60,474 nucleotides of DNA from Chloroflexota bacterium (GCA_026706455.1 JAPOYS010000113.1:1-60474); one strand, 5' to 3'. Positions 49,599 to 58,631 are shown, counted from the first letter of the stretch. The notes: generated by a model from the letters alone, not told the origin. Numbers and translations are program-made.

Positions 49599-52343
49599 AT
49601 GACATTCACCAGCGACACTCCCCTGTATCAAGTTCTGGCTTCGCTGAAGGGACGCGCCCTGCTCGTCAAGCACTTGCCCGAGCTTTTGGCCGGCTCTGAA
49701 CTGCTGCGCAATCCCGGTCGGACGCTCGCCGAGCTGGCGCCCCTCGACCGACGGCGGACGCTGCCGGCGCTGCTGGACGACCTAAATCGGTCGGTCGCGG
49801 ACGGTTGGCTCGAAGACGGCGAGCGGCTATCCATGGACGAGCTGGATCGCCGCGCCTTCGCGCCCCGCTTCACGCCTTGGGACGCCCAGGCGGAGACCGT
49901 CGAGCTCAGCGTGGAATCGGTCGCGCATCCGGCCGGCGCGCCGCGCATCTCGCTGGACGGCGAGTGGCAGCTGGCCGAAGGCGGCAAACTGGCCGAGCGT
50001 CTGAGCGGCGCCTGGGACGATGCCATCCCGGCGCGCGTGCCGGGCAGTGTGCATAGCGCCCTGGTCGAAGCCGGGCGCATCCCCGATCCCAGCTTCGGGC
50101 GCAATCAAATCATCGCTCGGCAGGAGAGCTTCAAGACCTGGTGGCTGCGCCGCGAATTCGCTCGCCCCGCCGATATGGAAGGCGAAACGCTTATGTTCGG
50201 CGGCGTCGCCAACCGCTGCACGGTCTGGCTGAACGGCCAAATGCTGGGCGGGCACGAAGGCATGTTCGGCGGACCCGATTTCGATATTGCGGACCGTCTC
50301 GAAGAGCAGAACTGTTTGGTGGTCCGGCTCGATCCCGTCCCCTTCGAAATTGACAAGAATCGCAGCTTCAACCCCGACAGCAACGACAGTTGGAAGCGCA
50401 CGGTCGTCTTCAACAACGTCTACGGCTGGCATTATTCCAACCTGCCCTCGCTCGGCATCTGGCGCTCCGTCGCGATTCACGATCGCCCGACTGTCGCCCT
50501 GGTCGATCCCTTCATCCGCACGATTGACGCGGCCGCCGGCATCGCTGAACTGGCGCTGCGCTTCCAGGGACCCGCCGCCGGCTGGAGCGGCGCGCTACAT
50601 GCGACCATCGCGCCCGACAACTTCGCCGGGCAGGAGCTGTCCTTCTCCAAGACAATCCGCTCGCAGGCCGCCGCTAGAGCATTGAATCTGCGCTTTCAGA
50701 TCCCAGACCCCAGGGTCTGGTGGCCCGTCGATATGGGCGATCAGCCGCTCTACCAGGTTACGCTTTCGTTCAGTCCCGATGCCCCCGGCGCGGCCGACGT
50801 CCAGCGCTTCACCTTCGGCCTGCGCACAATCGAGATGGCGCCGCTGCCGGGCGGTCCGCAGCCCGAGCTCTACAACTGGACCTTCGTCGTCAATGGACAG
50901 CCCATGTTCATCAAAGGAACGAACTGGTGCACGCTGGACGCCCTGCTGGATTTCTCGCGCGAGCGCTATGAGCGCTTCATCCAGCTGGCGGCGCAGCAGC
51001 ATGTGCAGATGTTCCGCCCCTGGGGCAGCGGCATGCCGGAAACGGACGACTTTTACGATCTCTGCGATCGCTACGGCATTCTGGTCATGCAGGAGTGGCC
51101 CACCGCCTGGAACAGCCACGTGACGCAGCCCTATGACATGCTGGAAGAAACGGTGCGCCGCAACACCCTGCGCATCCGCAATCATCCATCGCTGGCGATG
51201 TACGGCGCCGGCAACGAATCGGGCGCGCCCTTTGGGCCCGCCATCGACATGATGGGCCGCCTCAGCATCGAGCTCGACGACACGCGTCCCTTTCATCGCG
51301 CCGAGCCTTGGGGTGGCAGCACACACGATTACGGCACCTACTGGGGGCGCCAAAACCTCGATCACAGCCTGAATATGACCTCGGTTTTCTGGGGCGAGTT
51401 TGGCTTGGCTTGCAGCCCGGTCTACGAGTCGGTGACGCGCTACCTGCCGGACGAAGAGAAGGATGTCTGGCCGCCGCTCGCCGACGGCGCCTTCGCCTAC
51501 CACAGTCCGATTTTCGACACCTACGACGATGTCTCTCGTTTGAAACAGAACGCCTATTATTTTGTCTCGCGAGATTGCACGCTGGAGCAGTACACCGTTG
51601 GTTCGCAGCTTTCGCAGGCGGTCGGCATCCGCCACACGCTGGAGTTAGCGCGCTGCCGCTGGCCCCATAGCACCGGCGCCCTCTACTACAAGATGACGGA
51701 CAATTTCCCGGCCGCCTCCTGGGCTTGCATCGATTGGTACGGCGCGCCCAAGATCGGCCATTATTTCTTCCAGGACGCCTTCGCGCCGCTCCACGCCGCC
51801 GTGCTTTTCACAAGTGTGAACAATGTCGGCCTACCGCTCGCGTTGCCCGTTTTCCTGCTGGATGACGCCGACGCCCTTGTCGATTCCAGCTGGCAGGTGG
51901 TGCTGCGCGCCTACAGTGGCGATCTGCACTTGATCAAACGAAGCGAGCACGACGGTCACGGCAGCGTGACCAGTCCGCATAAGCTCGGCGACTTCACGCT
52001 TGCTTTCGACGAGACCGATACCGTACCGCTCTTCGTCGTTTCGGAGGTCTGGCGCGAGGGCGCGCTGGCTCAGCGCACTTTCTACTTTGTGAATTACGAG
52101 CCGGTCAAAGGCAGCCTTTTCACTTTGCCGAAGACGACGCTGGAGTTCGAGGCGCAAGGCAAAACGGTCGTCGTCAGTAATACGGGGGATCTGCCGGCGG
52201 TAGCAGTCGATGTCTCGCGGCCTGGGCGCCTGCATACCTTCAGCGTCTCGGACAATTACTTCTGGCTGGACGCCGGCGCGTCAGCCACCGTCGAAGTCAG
52301 CGACACGGACGGGCTGGCTGTAAGTGCCTGGAATGCGGGCTAG
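49599..52343 (+). CDS. GH2 beta-mannosidase-like glycosidase (914 residues) with N-terminal helical domain
   Basis: ATG 49599 has AAGGAAG upstream. Residues about 5-65 form a leucine-rich helical domain (VLASLKGRALLVKHLPELLA, then GRTLAELAPLDRRRTLPALL) like the small modules attached to the ends of other glycosidases. The GH2 part follows: jelly-roll with RVPGSVHSALVEAGRIPDPS, immunoglobulin-like domain, and TIM barrel with NGQPMFIKGTNWCTLDALL. The acid/base is Glu540 in GAGNESG and the nucleophile is Glu600 in WGEFGLA. No signal peptide is seen. It is paralogous to 42584-45130 over about 840 residues. It would trim terminal beta-mannosyl or related residues from imported sugars. Confidence 0.9.
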   Translation: MTFTSDTPLYQVLASLKGRALLVKHLPELLAGSELLRNPGRTLAELAPLDRRRTLPALLDDLNRSVADGWLEDGERLSMDELDRRAFAPRFTPWDAQAETVELSVESVAHPAGAPRISLDGEWQLAEGGKLAERLSGAWDDAIPARVPGSVHSALVEAGRIPDPSFGRNQIIARQESFKTWWLRREFARPADMEGETLMFGGVANRCTVWLNGQMLGGHEGMFGGPDFDIADRLEEQNCLVVRLDPVPFEIDKNRSFNPDSNDSWKRTVVFNNVYGWHYSNLPSLGIWRSVAIHDRPTVALVDPFIRTIDAAAGIAELALRFQGPAAGWSGALHATIAPDNFAGQELSFSKTIRSQAAARALNLRFQIPDPRVWWPVDMGDQPLYQVTLSFSPDAPGAADVQRFTFGLRTIEMAPLPGGPQPELYNWTFVVNGQPMFIKGTNWCTLDALLDFSRERYERFIQLAAQQHVQMFRPWGSGMPETDDFYDLCDRYGILVMQEWPTAWNSHVTQPYDMLEETVRRNTLRIRNHPSLAMYGAGNESGAPFGPAIDMMGRLSIELDDTRPFHRAEPWGGSTHDYGTYWGRQNLDHSLNMTSVFWGEFGLACSPVYESVTRYLPDEEKDVWPPLADGAFAYHSPIFDTYDDVSRLKQNAYYFVSRDCTLEQYTVGSQLSQAVGIRHTLELARCRWPHSTGALYYKMTDNFPAASWACIDWYGAPKIGHYFFQDAFAPLHAAVLFTSVNNVGLPLALPVFLLDDADALVDSSWQVVLRAYSGDLHLIKRSEHDGHGSVTSPHKLGDFTLAFDETDTVPLFVVSEVWREGALAQRTFYFVNYEPVKGSLFTLPKTTLEFEAQGKTVVVSNTGDLPAVAVDVSRPGRLHTFSVSDNYFWLDAGASATVEVSDTDGLAVSAWNAG

Positions 52344-52417
52344 GCGATTAGGCCACAAATAGCGCTTCCGGCGCGAATCCGAGGGATAAGGAACGCACGA
52401 GTGGAAGCCGGAGAGTT

Positions 52418-52879
52418 CTAGCTTTCACCAGCGTCCAATAGGTTCCTTAACTCTTCTTCGGTGAGGTTGTCATTTGTGAAGGCGAGAATAAGCACTTCAA
52501 TAACGAGATCAATTCTGGCTTCAAGTCGCGCTACGCTGCTATCGATTTTGGCATCAAGGCTAGCTACGCTGCTGCCGATTTTGGCGTCAAGGCTAGCTAC
52601 GCTGCTGCCGATTTTGGCGTCAAGGCTAGCTACGCTGCTGTCGATTTTGGCGTCAAGGCTAGCTATGCTGCTGTCGATTTTGGCATCAAGTCTCTCTATG
52701 CTGCTTCTGTTTGCGGCAATGGCATCGCGATTATCGCTTACGATTTCGCGTATCTCTGCAAACTGAGGATTTACAAGACTGACAAGCGCAAGATATGCCA
52801 AGAGGAGCGGTATCCCAACGGCGGCAAACAATTGCAGCCAGCGGACAACATTGCTTTGATTGGACTTCTGATCGCTCAT
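52418..52879 (-). CDS. membrane-anchored coiled-coil protein with 11-residue repeats
   Basis: This protein of unknown function has 153 residues from ATG 52879; a GTG at 53041 would add 54 polar residues. One hydrophobic helix (VVRWLQLFAAVGIPLLLAYL) lies at about residues 11-38. It is followed by NRSSIERLDAKID and five near-identical 11-residue units such as SSVASLDAKIG. This forms a hendecad coiled coil encoded by 33-bp tandem DNA repeats. The end (LILAFTNDNLTEEELRNLLD) is acidic. Proteins of this form are usually membrane-tethered trimeric or dimeric stalks. It is flanked by glycosidase genes of other operons. Confidence 0.65.
   Translation of the reverse strand: MSDQKSNQSNVVRWLQLFAAVGIPLLLAYLALVSLVNPQFAEIREIVSDNRDAIAANRSSIERLDAKIDSSIASLDAKIDSSVASLDAKIGSSVASLDAKIGSSVASLDAKIDSSVARLEARIDLVIEVLILAFTNDNLTEEELRNLLDAGES
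52526..52690. repeat. 33-bp tandem repeat (five units) within the coiled-coil gene
   Basis: The unit begins GCTAGCTACGCTGCTGCCGA and ends TTTTGGCGTCAAG. Units 2 and 3 are identical and the others differ at one to four bases. The repeat keeps frame, so the number of units can vary without breaking the protein. Confidence 0.85.
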
Positions 52880-53228
52880 TTCGGCCGCTTCGCTACGCTT
52901 GCTTCGCGGGACGAGATTGGCGTCCCCACTAGCCTTGCGCAAACCGCGCATAGGAACCAATTCGTCAAGCGACGGCGATGCTCCAGATGATTCGGCGCCG
53001 GATGCTTGCTGGTTCTCTTGTCCTTTTTCTATCGCGCTCACCTGATCTTACCATCGTTGTCTGAATTTGTCGAAAACATCGCCGCTACAGACCGGTTTGC
53101 CTCAAGCCTCACAGCGCCTGCCAAGAGCGTGACGCCTCTGTCAGCTATCATACGATAACATAACTCACTTCAGTATTGTATCGCGTCGTTCTGTGCACTG
53201 GATGCCGAGTATTTCAACCGCCTGAATC

Positions 53229-54518
53229 TCAATCTTCCGCCGCGTTCGTGATCTTCAGCACCAGCGGATTCGGCCACTTGCGATTGTTGTAGAGGCGTTG
53301 CGCGCGACAATAGGTGATGCGCAGCGCGTCGCCGTCCTGCTGCCAGCGCGTCTTTGGGTTGACCTCCGGCTGATATTCCAGCACTGTTCCCGACTGACCC
53401 AGCACCTCAATCTCAGTCTCGCTGCCAGCGCGCACGCTCTTTAAGCTGAGCGTCCGCCATTCGCCCATCTCCAGCGGCGGCAGCGTATCAAAGGCGTAGA
53501 CGGTTCGCTCGTCGGCGTCCCGCGTGAAATATGTCCTGCCTTCGCGGGCGACATGCCAGGCGCGTACGCCGCGCGTCGCTTCGCCGTTGACGAAGTTCCA
53601 CAGCCCGATCTCGCGGACGCGGTCATCCATGATTCGCGGCAGCCAGCCATCGGCATCGGGTCCGCCGACCGCCAGCAGCAGCGTACCGCCGCGCGAACGG
53701 ATGTCGATCAGCAATTCAATCAGCTCGCGCCCCGTCTTGAGCGCGTCATTGCCCGCCTTGTATTGCCATTGCGTGCCGATGGTGTAGTGCGCTTCAAAGG
53801 GTCCGCGCACCTCGTCGCGGCGTTCCTGCTCGGGCGTGATGATGCCGCCGCGCGTGATCATGATGTCGCGATCAAGACTCCAAGCGTATTCGACGAGCGA
53901 GCGCGTGGCGTCGCGGTAACCGTCAAAGCACAGAATATCCGGCTGGTAGCGTTCGACCAATTCGCGAATCTGCGCCTGGTCGTAAGCCAGCAATTCGGCA
54001 TTGCTTTCGGGATTGGCGTAGTCTTGGGCGCGCGCCGGACTACGACCGCGCCGCCACTGAAACCAGCCGTCATCAGGCGAAAAGTACATGCCTACCGGCA
54101 GGTCATTCGCCCGCAGCGCATCCGTGTATTCGCGCAAAATGTCCGCCCCGTAAGGCGTGTTCAGCACGTTGAAGTCGGTGGTCTCGGTATCCCACATACA
54201 GAAGCCGTTGTGGTTCTTGGCGGCGACGGTGACGTAATCAAAGCCGCAAAGCTTGGCCAGGCGCGCGTACCAACCGGCGTCGAATTGGCGAGGATTGAAG
54301 AAAGCCGGCAACTGCGTGAAATAACGCCGCAGATAATCAGCCGACGCGCCGATGACTGAATGCGCGTTGACCATGCCGAAGGACGCGTCCACCGTCCAGT
54401 AAAGGTACATGCCCAGCGCCATATCTTGATACCAGTCAAGGCGCTCGCTTGAATTGCGCATGTCCGTATAGACGCCTTGCGATGCGCGGTCCTGTTCCTT
54501 GTCAGCGCCCTGGCTCAT
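53229..54518 (-). CDS. GH29 alpha-L-fucosidase-like protein, divergent active site
   Basis: This 429-residue protein has the GH29 barrel: FNPRQFDAGWYARLAKLCGF near residue 75, DTETTDFNVLNTPYGADILR, VGMYFSPDDGW near 146, and QPDILCFDG near 198 with the expected nucleophile Asp. In true fucosidases the motif near residue 105 is KHHDGF; here it is KNHNGF, changing one substrate-contact His and the Asp. No signal peptide is seen. The protein may have altered specificity or lowered activity. It ends with a small beta domain. It follows the Ldh2-family gene by 23 bases and is probably in one transcript with it. Confidence 0.82.
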   Translation of the reverse strand: MSQGADKEQDRASQGVYTDMRNSSERLDWYQDMALGMYLYWTVDASFGMVNAHSVIGASADYLRRYFTQLPAFFNPRQFDAGWYARLAKLCGFDYVTVAAKNHNGFCMWDTETTDFNVLNTPYGADILREYTDALRANDLPVGMYFSPDDGWFQWRRGRSPARAQDYANPESNAELLAYDQAQIRELVERYQPDILCFDGYRDATRSLVEYAWSLDRDIMITRGGIITPEQERRDEVRGPFEAHYTIGTQWQYKAGNDALKTGRELIELLIDIRSRGGTLLLAVGGPDADGWLPRIMDDRVREIGLWNFVNGEATRGVRAWHVAREGRTYFTRDADERTVYAFDTLPPLEMGEWRTLSLKSVRAGSETEIEVLGQSGTVLEYQPEVNPKTRWQQDGDALRITYCRAQRLYNNRKWPNPLVLKITNAAED

Positions 54519-54541
54519 CCCACCGACCGTCCCTCGCTGCG

Positions 54542-55600
54542 CTAACTCTTGCCGCCCGCGTCAATGCCAAGCTCAGCCGCCAGCTCGCATAAGGCCGTCC
54601 ACAAACTCTCCGGCAGCGTGAGGCCTTCCGCTTGTCGCCGTTGCGCCATTCGATATTCCGGCTCGCCGGGAAAGAGCACCTCATCGACGCCCGCGCGCGT
54701 CCGCGAGGATTTGACATGGGCGATGAGCGCGCGCGTCCGCCGTTTGAATTCGTCGATGTCCTCCATGGCGGCGATATTCATCACTTGAAACAGGACGCCA
54801 TTGCCGTGCGTGACCGCTTCCTCGCTGACGTAGCCCGCGCCGCTCAAGCCGCCCGCCAGCATCTCGATCATGACGCCCAGCGCGTAGCCCTTGTGTCCGA
54901 CCGGTCCGCCCAAGGGCAGCAGCCCGCCCGCCGGCGGTCCATAAAAGTCCTTGGCAGCGCGGCTCGGCTTGCCCTCGGCGTCGATGATCACGTCCTCGGG
55001 CAATTCCGCGCCTCGAAACAGATGGTCGCGGATCTTGCCTTCGGGCATGACCGACGCGGTGATGTCCACCAGCACGGGAAAATCCAAGCCGCTCGGCGCG
55101 GCGAAAGCCAGGGGCGTCGGCGTGAAGCGCCCGTCTATCCCGCCCCAAGGCACGACGCTGCCCATCCCACTCGTCCGCGAATTGACGTAAGCCAAGCCGA
55201 TCATGTCGCGCTGCGCCGCCATCACCACGTATTCGCCCAGCCGGCCAATATGCGGGCAGTTCACCAGCGCGGCCAGGCTGATGCCCGAATCATCGGCCAG
55301 CTCAATCGCCCGCCGCATCGCTTCACGCGCCGCCACCTGCCCCCAGGTACGTCCCGCGTCCAGGACAGCGATGCTCGCCGACTCGCGCAGCGTCACGATA
55401 TCGGCTTGCGGATCGATGTAGCCAGCGCGCAGAAATTCCACGTATTGCAGCAGGCGCATAATTCCGTGCGAATCATGGCCAGCCAGGTTGGCGCGCAGCA
55501 AGGTCTCAATCACCCAAGCCGAGCGCTCAGGCGGCGAGCCCAGGGCATTCAGTATTGCCGTACCCAGCTGCCGCAGCCGCTCGACTTCCAACTTGGGCAT
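54542..55600 (-). CDS. Ldh2-family (malate/L-lactate/ureidoglycolate-type) dehydrogenase
   Basis: This 352-residue NAD(P)-dependent oxidoreductase of the Ldh_2 fold (PF02615) is not related to classical lactate dehydrogenases. HDSHGIMRLLQYVEFLRAG near residue 43 carries the catalytic His. CPHIGRLGEYVVMAAQRDMI near 115 and GGPVGHKGYALGVMIEMLAG near 233 are cofactor-binding hallmarks. ATG 55600 follows GGAGGACGATC, and this ribosome site lies inside a half REP-like sequence (GTAGGGGCGGAGG). The gene starts a two-gene unit with the GH29-like enzyme. It may oxidise or reduce a 2-hydroxy acid from sugar breakdown. Confidence 0.9.
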   Translation of the reverse strand: MPKLEVERLRQLGTAILNALGSPPERSAWVIETLLRANLAGHDSHGIMRLLQYVEFLRAGYIDPQADIVTLRESASIAVLDAGRTWGQVAAREAMRRAIELADDSGISLAALVNCPHIGRLGEYVVMAAQRDMIGLAYVNSRTSGMGSVVPWGGIDGRFTPTPLAFAAPSGLDFPVLVDITASVMPEGKIRDHLFRGAELPEDVIIDAEGKPSRAAKDFYGPPAGGLLPLGGPVGHKGYALGVMIEMLAGGLSGAGYVSEEAVTHGNGVLFQVMNIAAMEDIDEFKRRTRALIAHVKSSRTRAGVDEVLFPGEPEYRMAQRRQAEGLTLPESLWTALCELAAELGIDAGGKS

Positions 55601-55991
55601 GATCGTCCTCCGCCCCTACGACTTGTAAATCGGATTATATTCCTTATCCGGAGTGAGCTTTGTTGCGTCTCGCGAGAGACTGCGCGCCCGGCCTAGACCG
55701 CGACCCAGAAGATAATTGATATTGTCCGGCCGCGCCACTTCGCGCTCGGAGCGAGCGACCCCAGCCACCGGCGCGCGCAATGGCAATGCGTCGGCGCATC
55801 CGCCGCCTTGGTTCTGATATGCCTAGCATCCGCCTGCTGGAATCGCCATCTGTATGCCTGCCTGGTCGTGAGCAACCATATCATGCGCCCATTCAATCAC
55901 ATGGGGCTCAGCATTGAGATCTACCAGGACCTGTAACTCCACCACCCGGCATAGAGTTCCTCTCTGGTATAGACTTCATGTTTTAGCCTCT
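55601..55991. other. intergenic region, possible protein fragment
   Basis: These 391 bp hold a half REP (CCGCCCCTAC, 55609-55618) and an open plus-strand stretch of about 75 codons (55697-55938) without a start. That stretch reads QWQCVGASAALVLICLAS and ends NHMGLSIEIYQDL before TAA. The hydrophobic part looks protein-like and may be a gene remnant, but I recognise no family. Nothing else is seen. Confidence 0.3.
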
Positions 55992-56966
55992 TTAGTGAGC
56001 GGAGAGCCACCATTGGTATTCGGGCTTGTCAATATTTGCCAGAATATTCTGCAAATAGGACAGGTGAGAATGGCCCGGACTAAATAGTTCCATGGCTTCG
56101 ACCATTGCTATCGTACATTCCCTTTCGTCCTTCAGATTTGATGTCGACCCCAGCCCTAATCCCGACTTCAAATTGCGTTGGTGTTGATACATGTGGCAAG
56201 CATAATGGACAAGGACACCGGTAAACCAGACTGTGTCGCTAAACCCGTCCAGTGTGAACGAGTACACCGTTACAGACAGATCCGGAGTACTGTAACGTAT
56301 TATTAACGGAAACTCGACGAGATAGTCGTAGGCGCCAACAGTATAGTCATACCACTGTGGCGCTCGGAGCTTGAGCAAGTCCAGCGAGGTGTTAATCCCG
56401 GCAATGAATTCCGTTGACCCCTCTATTACCATATCCACATCCGGTTTGCCGTAAAACACTGGTCCCGCTGGCGCCCTGCTGAGGACCCGCCGGGATATCG
56501 TTGGCGCCCGCGATCCCGCCGGCGCTAGCCCGGGCGCGCCGCATTGATTGTTTTGCCAGGCCTGCCAGCCGTCGATCCAGTCCTGCTCGCTGCCGCACTG
56601 GCGGTCGACGTAACAGCAGTTATCAATTTGAGCGAGAGAGCCGCCGGCCGGCTGCGATGGCGCGGGCGCGCCGCATTGATTGTTTTGCCAGGCCTGCCAG
56701 CCGTTAATCCAGTCCTGCTCGCTGCCGCACTGGCGGTCGACGTAACAGCAGTTATCAACTTGAGCGGGAGCGCCGCCGGTCGTCCTCGATTGCGCGGGCG
56801 CCTGGCACTGATTGTTCTGCCAGGCCTGCCAGCCGTCGATCCAGTCCTGCTCGCTGCCGCACTGCCGATCGACGAAACAGCAATTGTCGATGTCGTCCGC
56901 GCTCCCCGCCGCCAAAGCGCAGAGTAGAATCGCGGTTATTGTCAATGCGAATGCCCTTGCCTTCAT
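55992..56966 (-). CDS. secreted protein with three Cys-rich 44-residue repeats and a degenerate HExxH-like domain
   Basis: The 324-residue protein has a signal peptide (MKARAFALTITAILLCALAAG); ATG 56966 follows GGGAG. Three tandem 44-residue units come next, each with NCC(F/Y)VDRQCGSEQDW and GWQAWQNNQC, four Cys per unit. They are joined by Pro/Ala linkers. The C-terminal domain (about 165-324) contains VHYACHMYQHQRN and DERECTIAMVEAMELF. These occupy the places where relatives would carry an HExxH zinc site and a downstream Glu, but the first Glu is Tyr, so hydrolysis is doubtful. The repeat may bind carbohydrate or peptidoglycan; that is speculation. Confidence 0.75.
   Translation of the reverse strand: MKARAFALTITAILLCALAAGSADDIDNCCFVDRQCGSEQDWIDGWQAWQNNQCQAPAQSRTTGGAPAQVDNCCYVDRQCGSEQDWINGWQAWQNNQCGAPAPSQPAGGSLAQIDNCCYVDRQCGSEQDWIDGWQAWQNNQCGAPGLAPAGSRAPTISRRVLSRAPAGPVFYGKPDVDMVIEGSTEFIAGINTSLDLLKLRAPQWYDYTVGAYDYLVEFPLIIRYSTPDLSVTVYSFTLDGFSDTVWFTGVLVHYACHMYQHQRNLKSGLGLGSTSNLKDERECTIAMVEAMELFSPGHSHLSYLQNILANIDKPEYQWWLSAH
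56539..56892. repeat. 132-bp tandem repeat, three units, within the Cys-rich gene
   Basis: Each unit contains a core of about 88 bases that is nearly identical between units (TTGCCAGGCCTGCCAGCCGT is shared by two), and a variable linker. Units begin near 56539, 56671 and 56803. Confidence 0.75.
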
Positions 56967-57338
56967 TGCCGATCTCCCAATTGAATGAGTGATTATTGCA
57001 TGTACTGCGCAAAATCTGTCGTCAAAGGCGATAGTAGCGCGCAGGTTTGCCGCTGTCAACAATGCCCAAACGACGGGAGCTTGCCGTCAATAGGCGCGGC
57101 CCCGTCTCATCGCGGCTTCGCTTCCGCATTTCCTGGCCAGCCCGCTTTGCTTGCGTCCGGCGGACAAGTTCGCTACCATTCTGCGCAGGCGCAGGCGGTC
57201 ATCTTGCAGGCAAAATCGGGCCTCCGGCGTCGGCGCCAGTTGCGCATCTGGAGAAAGGAGATAGCTTAGAGGGAGACCGTACCGATTTGAAGAGACGCCT
57301 AACAAATTGCCAGATTTTAGCCAATTAGCGAGGGCAAA
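56967..57338. other. divergent intergenic region, no clear gene
   Basis: The 372 bp separate the Cys-rich gene and the CUT1 importer. Only ribosome sites are recognised (GGGAG at its left edge and GAGGGC at its right). TTGACG on the minus strand near 57022 could be a -35, but no matching -10 is convincing. No REP hairpin is seen. Confidence 0.4.
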
Positions 57339-58628
57339 ATGAAAAGCATACTGAATCGATCAATACAGATCTTCGTTTTACTACTCCTGTGTACCTCAGC
57401 AGCCGTCACGCCGGCGCAGGACGAAGTCACCCTGGGCTTCGTATATGGGTCCTTCGCGCCGCAGGAGAAGTGGGAGGCTTATTTCGAAGGTTTCCTCGAA
57501 GCGCATCCCAATGTCACGATCAACTATATTCCGGTGCCCTTGGATAGCTGGGGTGATTACACGCAGAAAATCGTCACGACGATGCTGGGCGGCGAGCAGG
57601 TCGATGTCATCTGGAACGCGATTGAAGCCGTTCCCTTGATGGCTGAGCGCGGCGTCCTGCGCGAGCTGGATTCCTTCCTCGATAGCGATGCCGATACGCA
57701 GGAATTCCTCGATGATGTCCATCCTAAGCTGCTTGAGGGGCTGCGCTGGAAAGACCAGCAGTATCTGCTTCCCTTCGCCTGGAATACCACGCTGATCTAT
57801 TACAACAAGTCGGTGCTGGAAGCCGCGGGCTTACCCGAGCCGCCGCCCGATTGGACCTGGGACGATTTCCTCGAATACGCCACGACCATCACCCAGGATA
57901 CCGACGGCGACGGCATCAACGATATCTGGGGCTTCCACCACAACGCCTGGCTCTGGCATCTGGGTCCCTGGCTGGTCTCCAACGGCTCCTTCTTCCTCAA
58001 CGAAGACTTCAGCAAGCCTTGGTACGCTCGGCCCGAATCCATCGAAGCGCTGCAATTCGCCCGTGACCTGATTTGGGAGCATGGCGTCGGTCCCAGCGGG
58101 TCCTTCAACTTCCGCGAAGCCTTTGTCGCCGGCTCCTTGGGCATGATGATTGATTCGCCCGCCGGGCGCCAGCGGCTGATCCCGGCCGGCATGTCCGCCG
58201 ATGACTACGATGTCGTCTTCTTCCCCACCAAGAGCGGCGAGGGCGCTCCTGGCTCTCAATGGGGCACGGACGGCTACGGCATCACCAAAGACAGCCAGCA
58301 TCCGGATCTGGCTTGGGAAATGGTCAAGCACTTGGTGAGCGTCGACGTTATGTCCAAGCTGCTTTCCGGCGAGTTCGCTTCAGCGAGCGCCCCGGCGCGC
58401 CAATCGCTGGCGGCCGATCCAGTCCTGGTCGCGGCCAGCCCAGCCAATTACATGCGCTTCTACGAGGCGCTGGAGAATGGCCGGACCGTCATCAACGCGC
58501 CCTATTTCGCCGAACTGGCGGAAATCCACGATCGCTACATGTCACAAGTCTGGGCGAACGAGATGAGCGTTGAAGAGGCCGCCACCAGCATCCAAGCCGA
58601 CATGGAAGCCGTCATCGCCGATAATTAA
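57339..58628 (+). CDS. ABC sugar-binding protein (SBP_bac_1, CUT1 class)
   Basis: This 429-residue exported protein has a signal peptide (residues 1-26, ending near TPAQDE). The family 1 core includes EAHPNVTINYIPVPLDSWGD, VDVIWNAIEAVPLMAERGVL, LLPFAWNTTLIYYNKSVLEA and EFASASAPARQSLAAD. GAGGGC lies 4 bases before the ATG. Ligands of this class are mono- or oligosaccharides or glycerol phosphate. The permease genes follow after about 110 bases, the usual spacing for a more strongly expressed binding protein. Confidence 0.93.
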   Translation: MKSILNRSIQIFVLLLLCTSAAVTPAQDEVTLGFVYGSFAPQEKWEAYFEGFLEAHPNVTINYIPVPLDSWGDYTQKIVTTMLGGEQVDVIWNAIEAVPLMAERGVLRELDSFLDSDADTQEFLDDVHPKLLEGLRWKDQQYLLPFAWNTTLIYYNKSVLEAAGLPEPPPDWTWDDFLEYATTITQDTDGDGINDIWGFHHNAWLWHLGPWLVSNGSFFLNEDFSKPWYARPESIEALQFARDLIWEHGVGPSGSFNFREAFVAGSLGMMIDSPAGRQRLIPAGMSADDYDVVFFPTKSGEGAPGSQWGTDGYGITKDSQHPDLAWEMVKHLVSVDVMSKLLSGEFASASAPARQSLAADPVLVAASPANYMRFYEALENGRTVINAPYFAELAEIHDRYMSQVWANEMSVEEAATSIQADMEAVIADN

Positions 58629-58631
58629 CGC

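Noticed and set aside
52526..52690. Regular 33-bp repeats as a CRISPR array
   Set aside because: The repeats are directly adjacent without spacers, keep frame and encode a coiled coil.
55697..55938. Plus-strand open stretch with hydrophobic, protein-like end as a gene
   Set aside because: No start codon, no ribosome site, no recognised family; noted only as a possible remnant.
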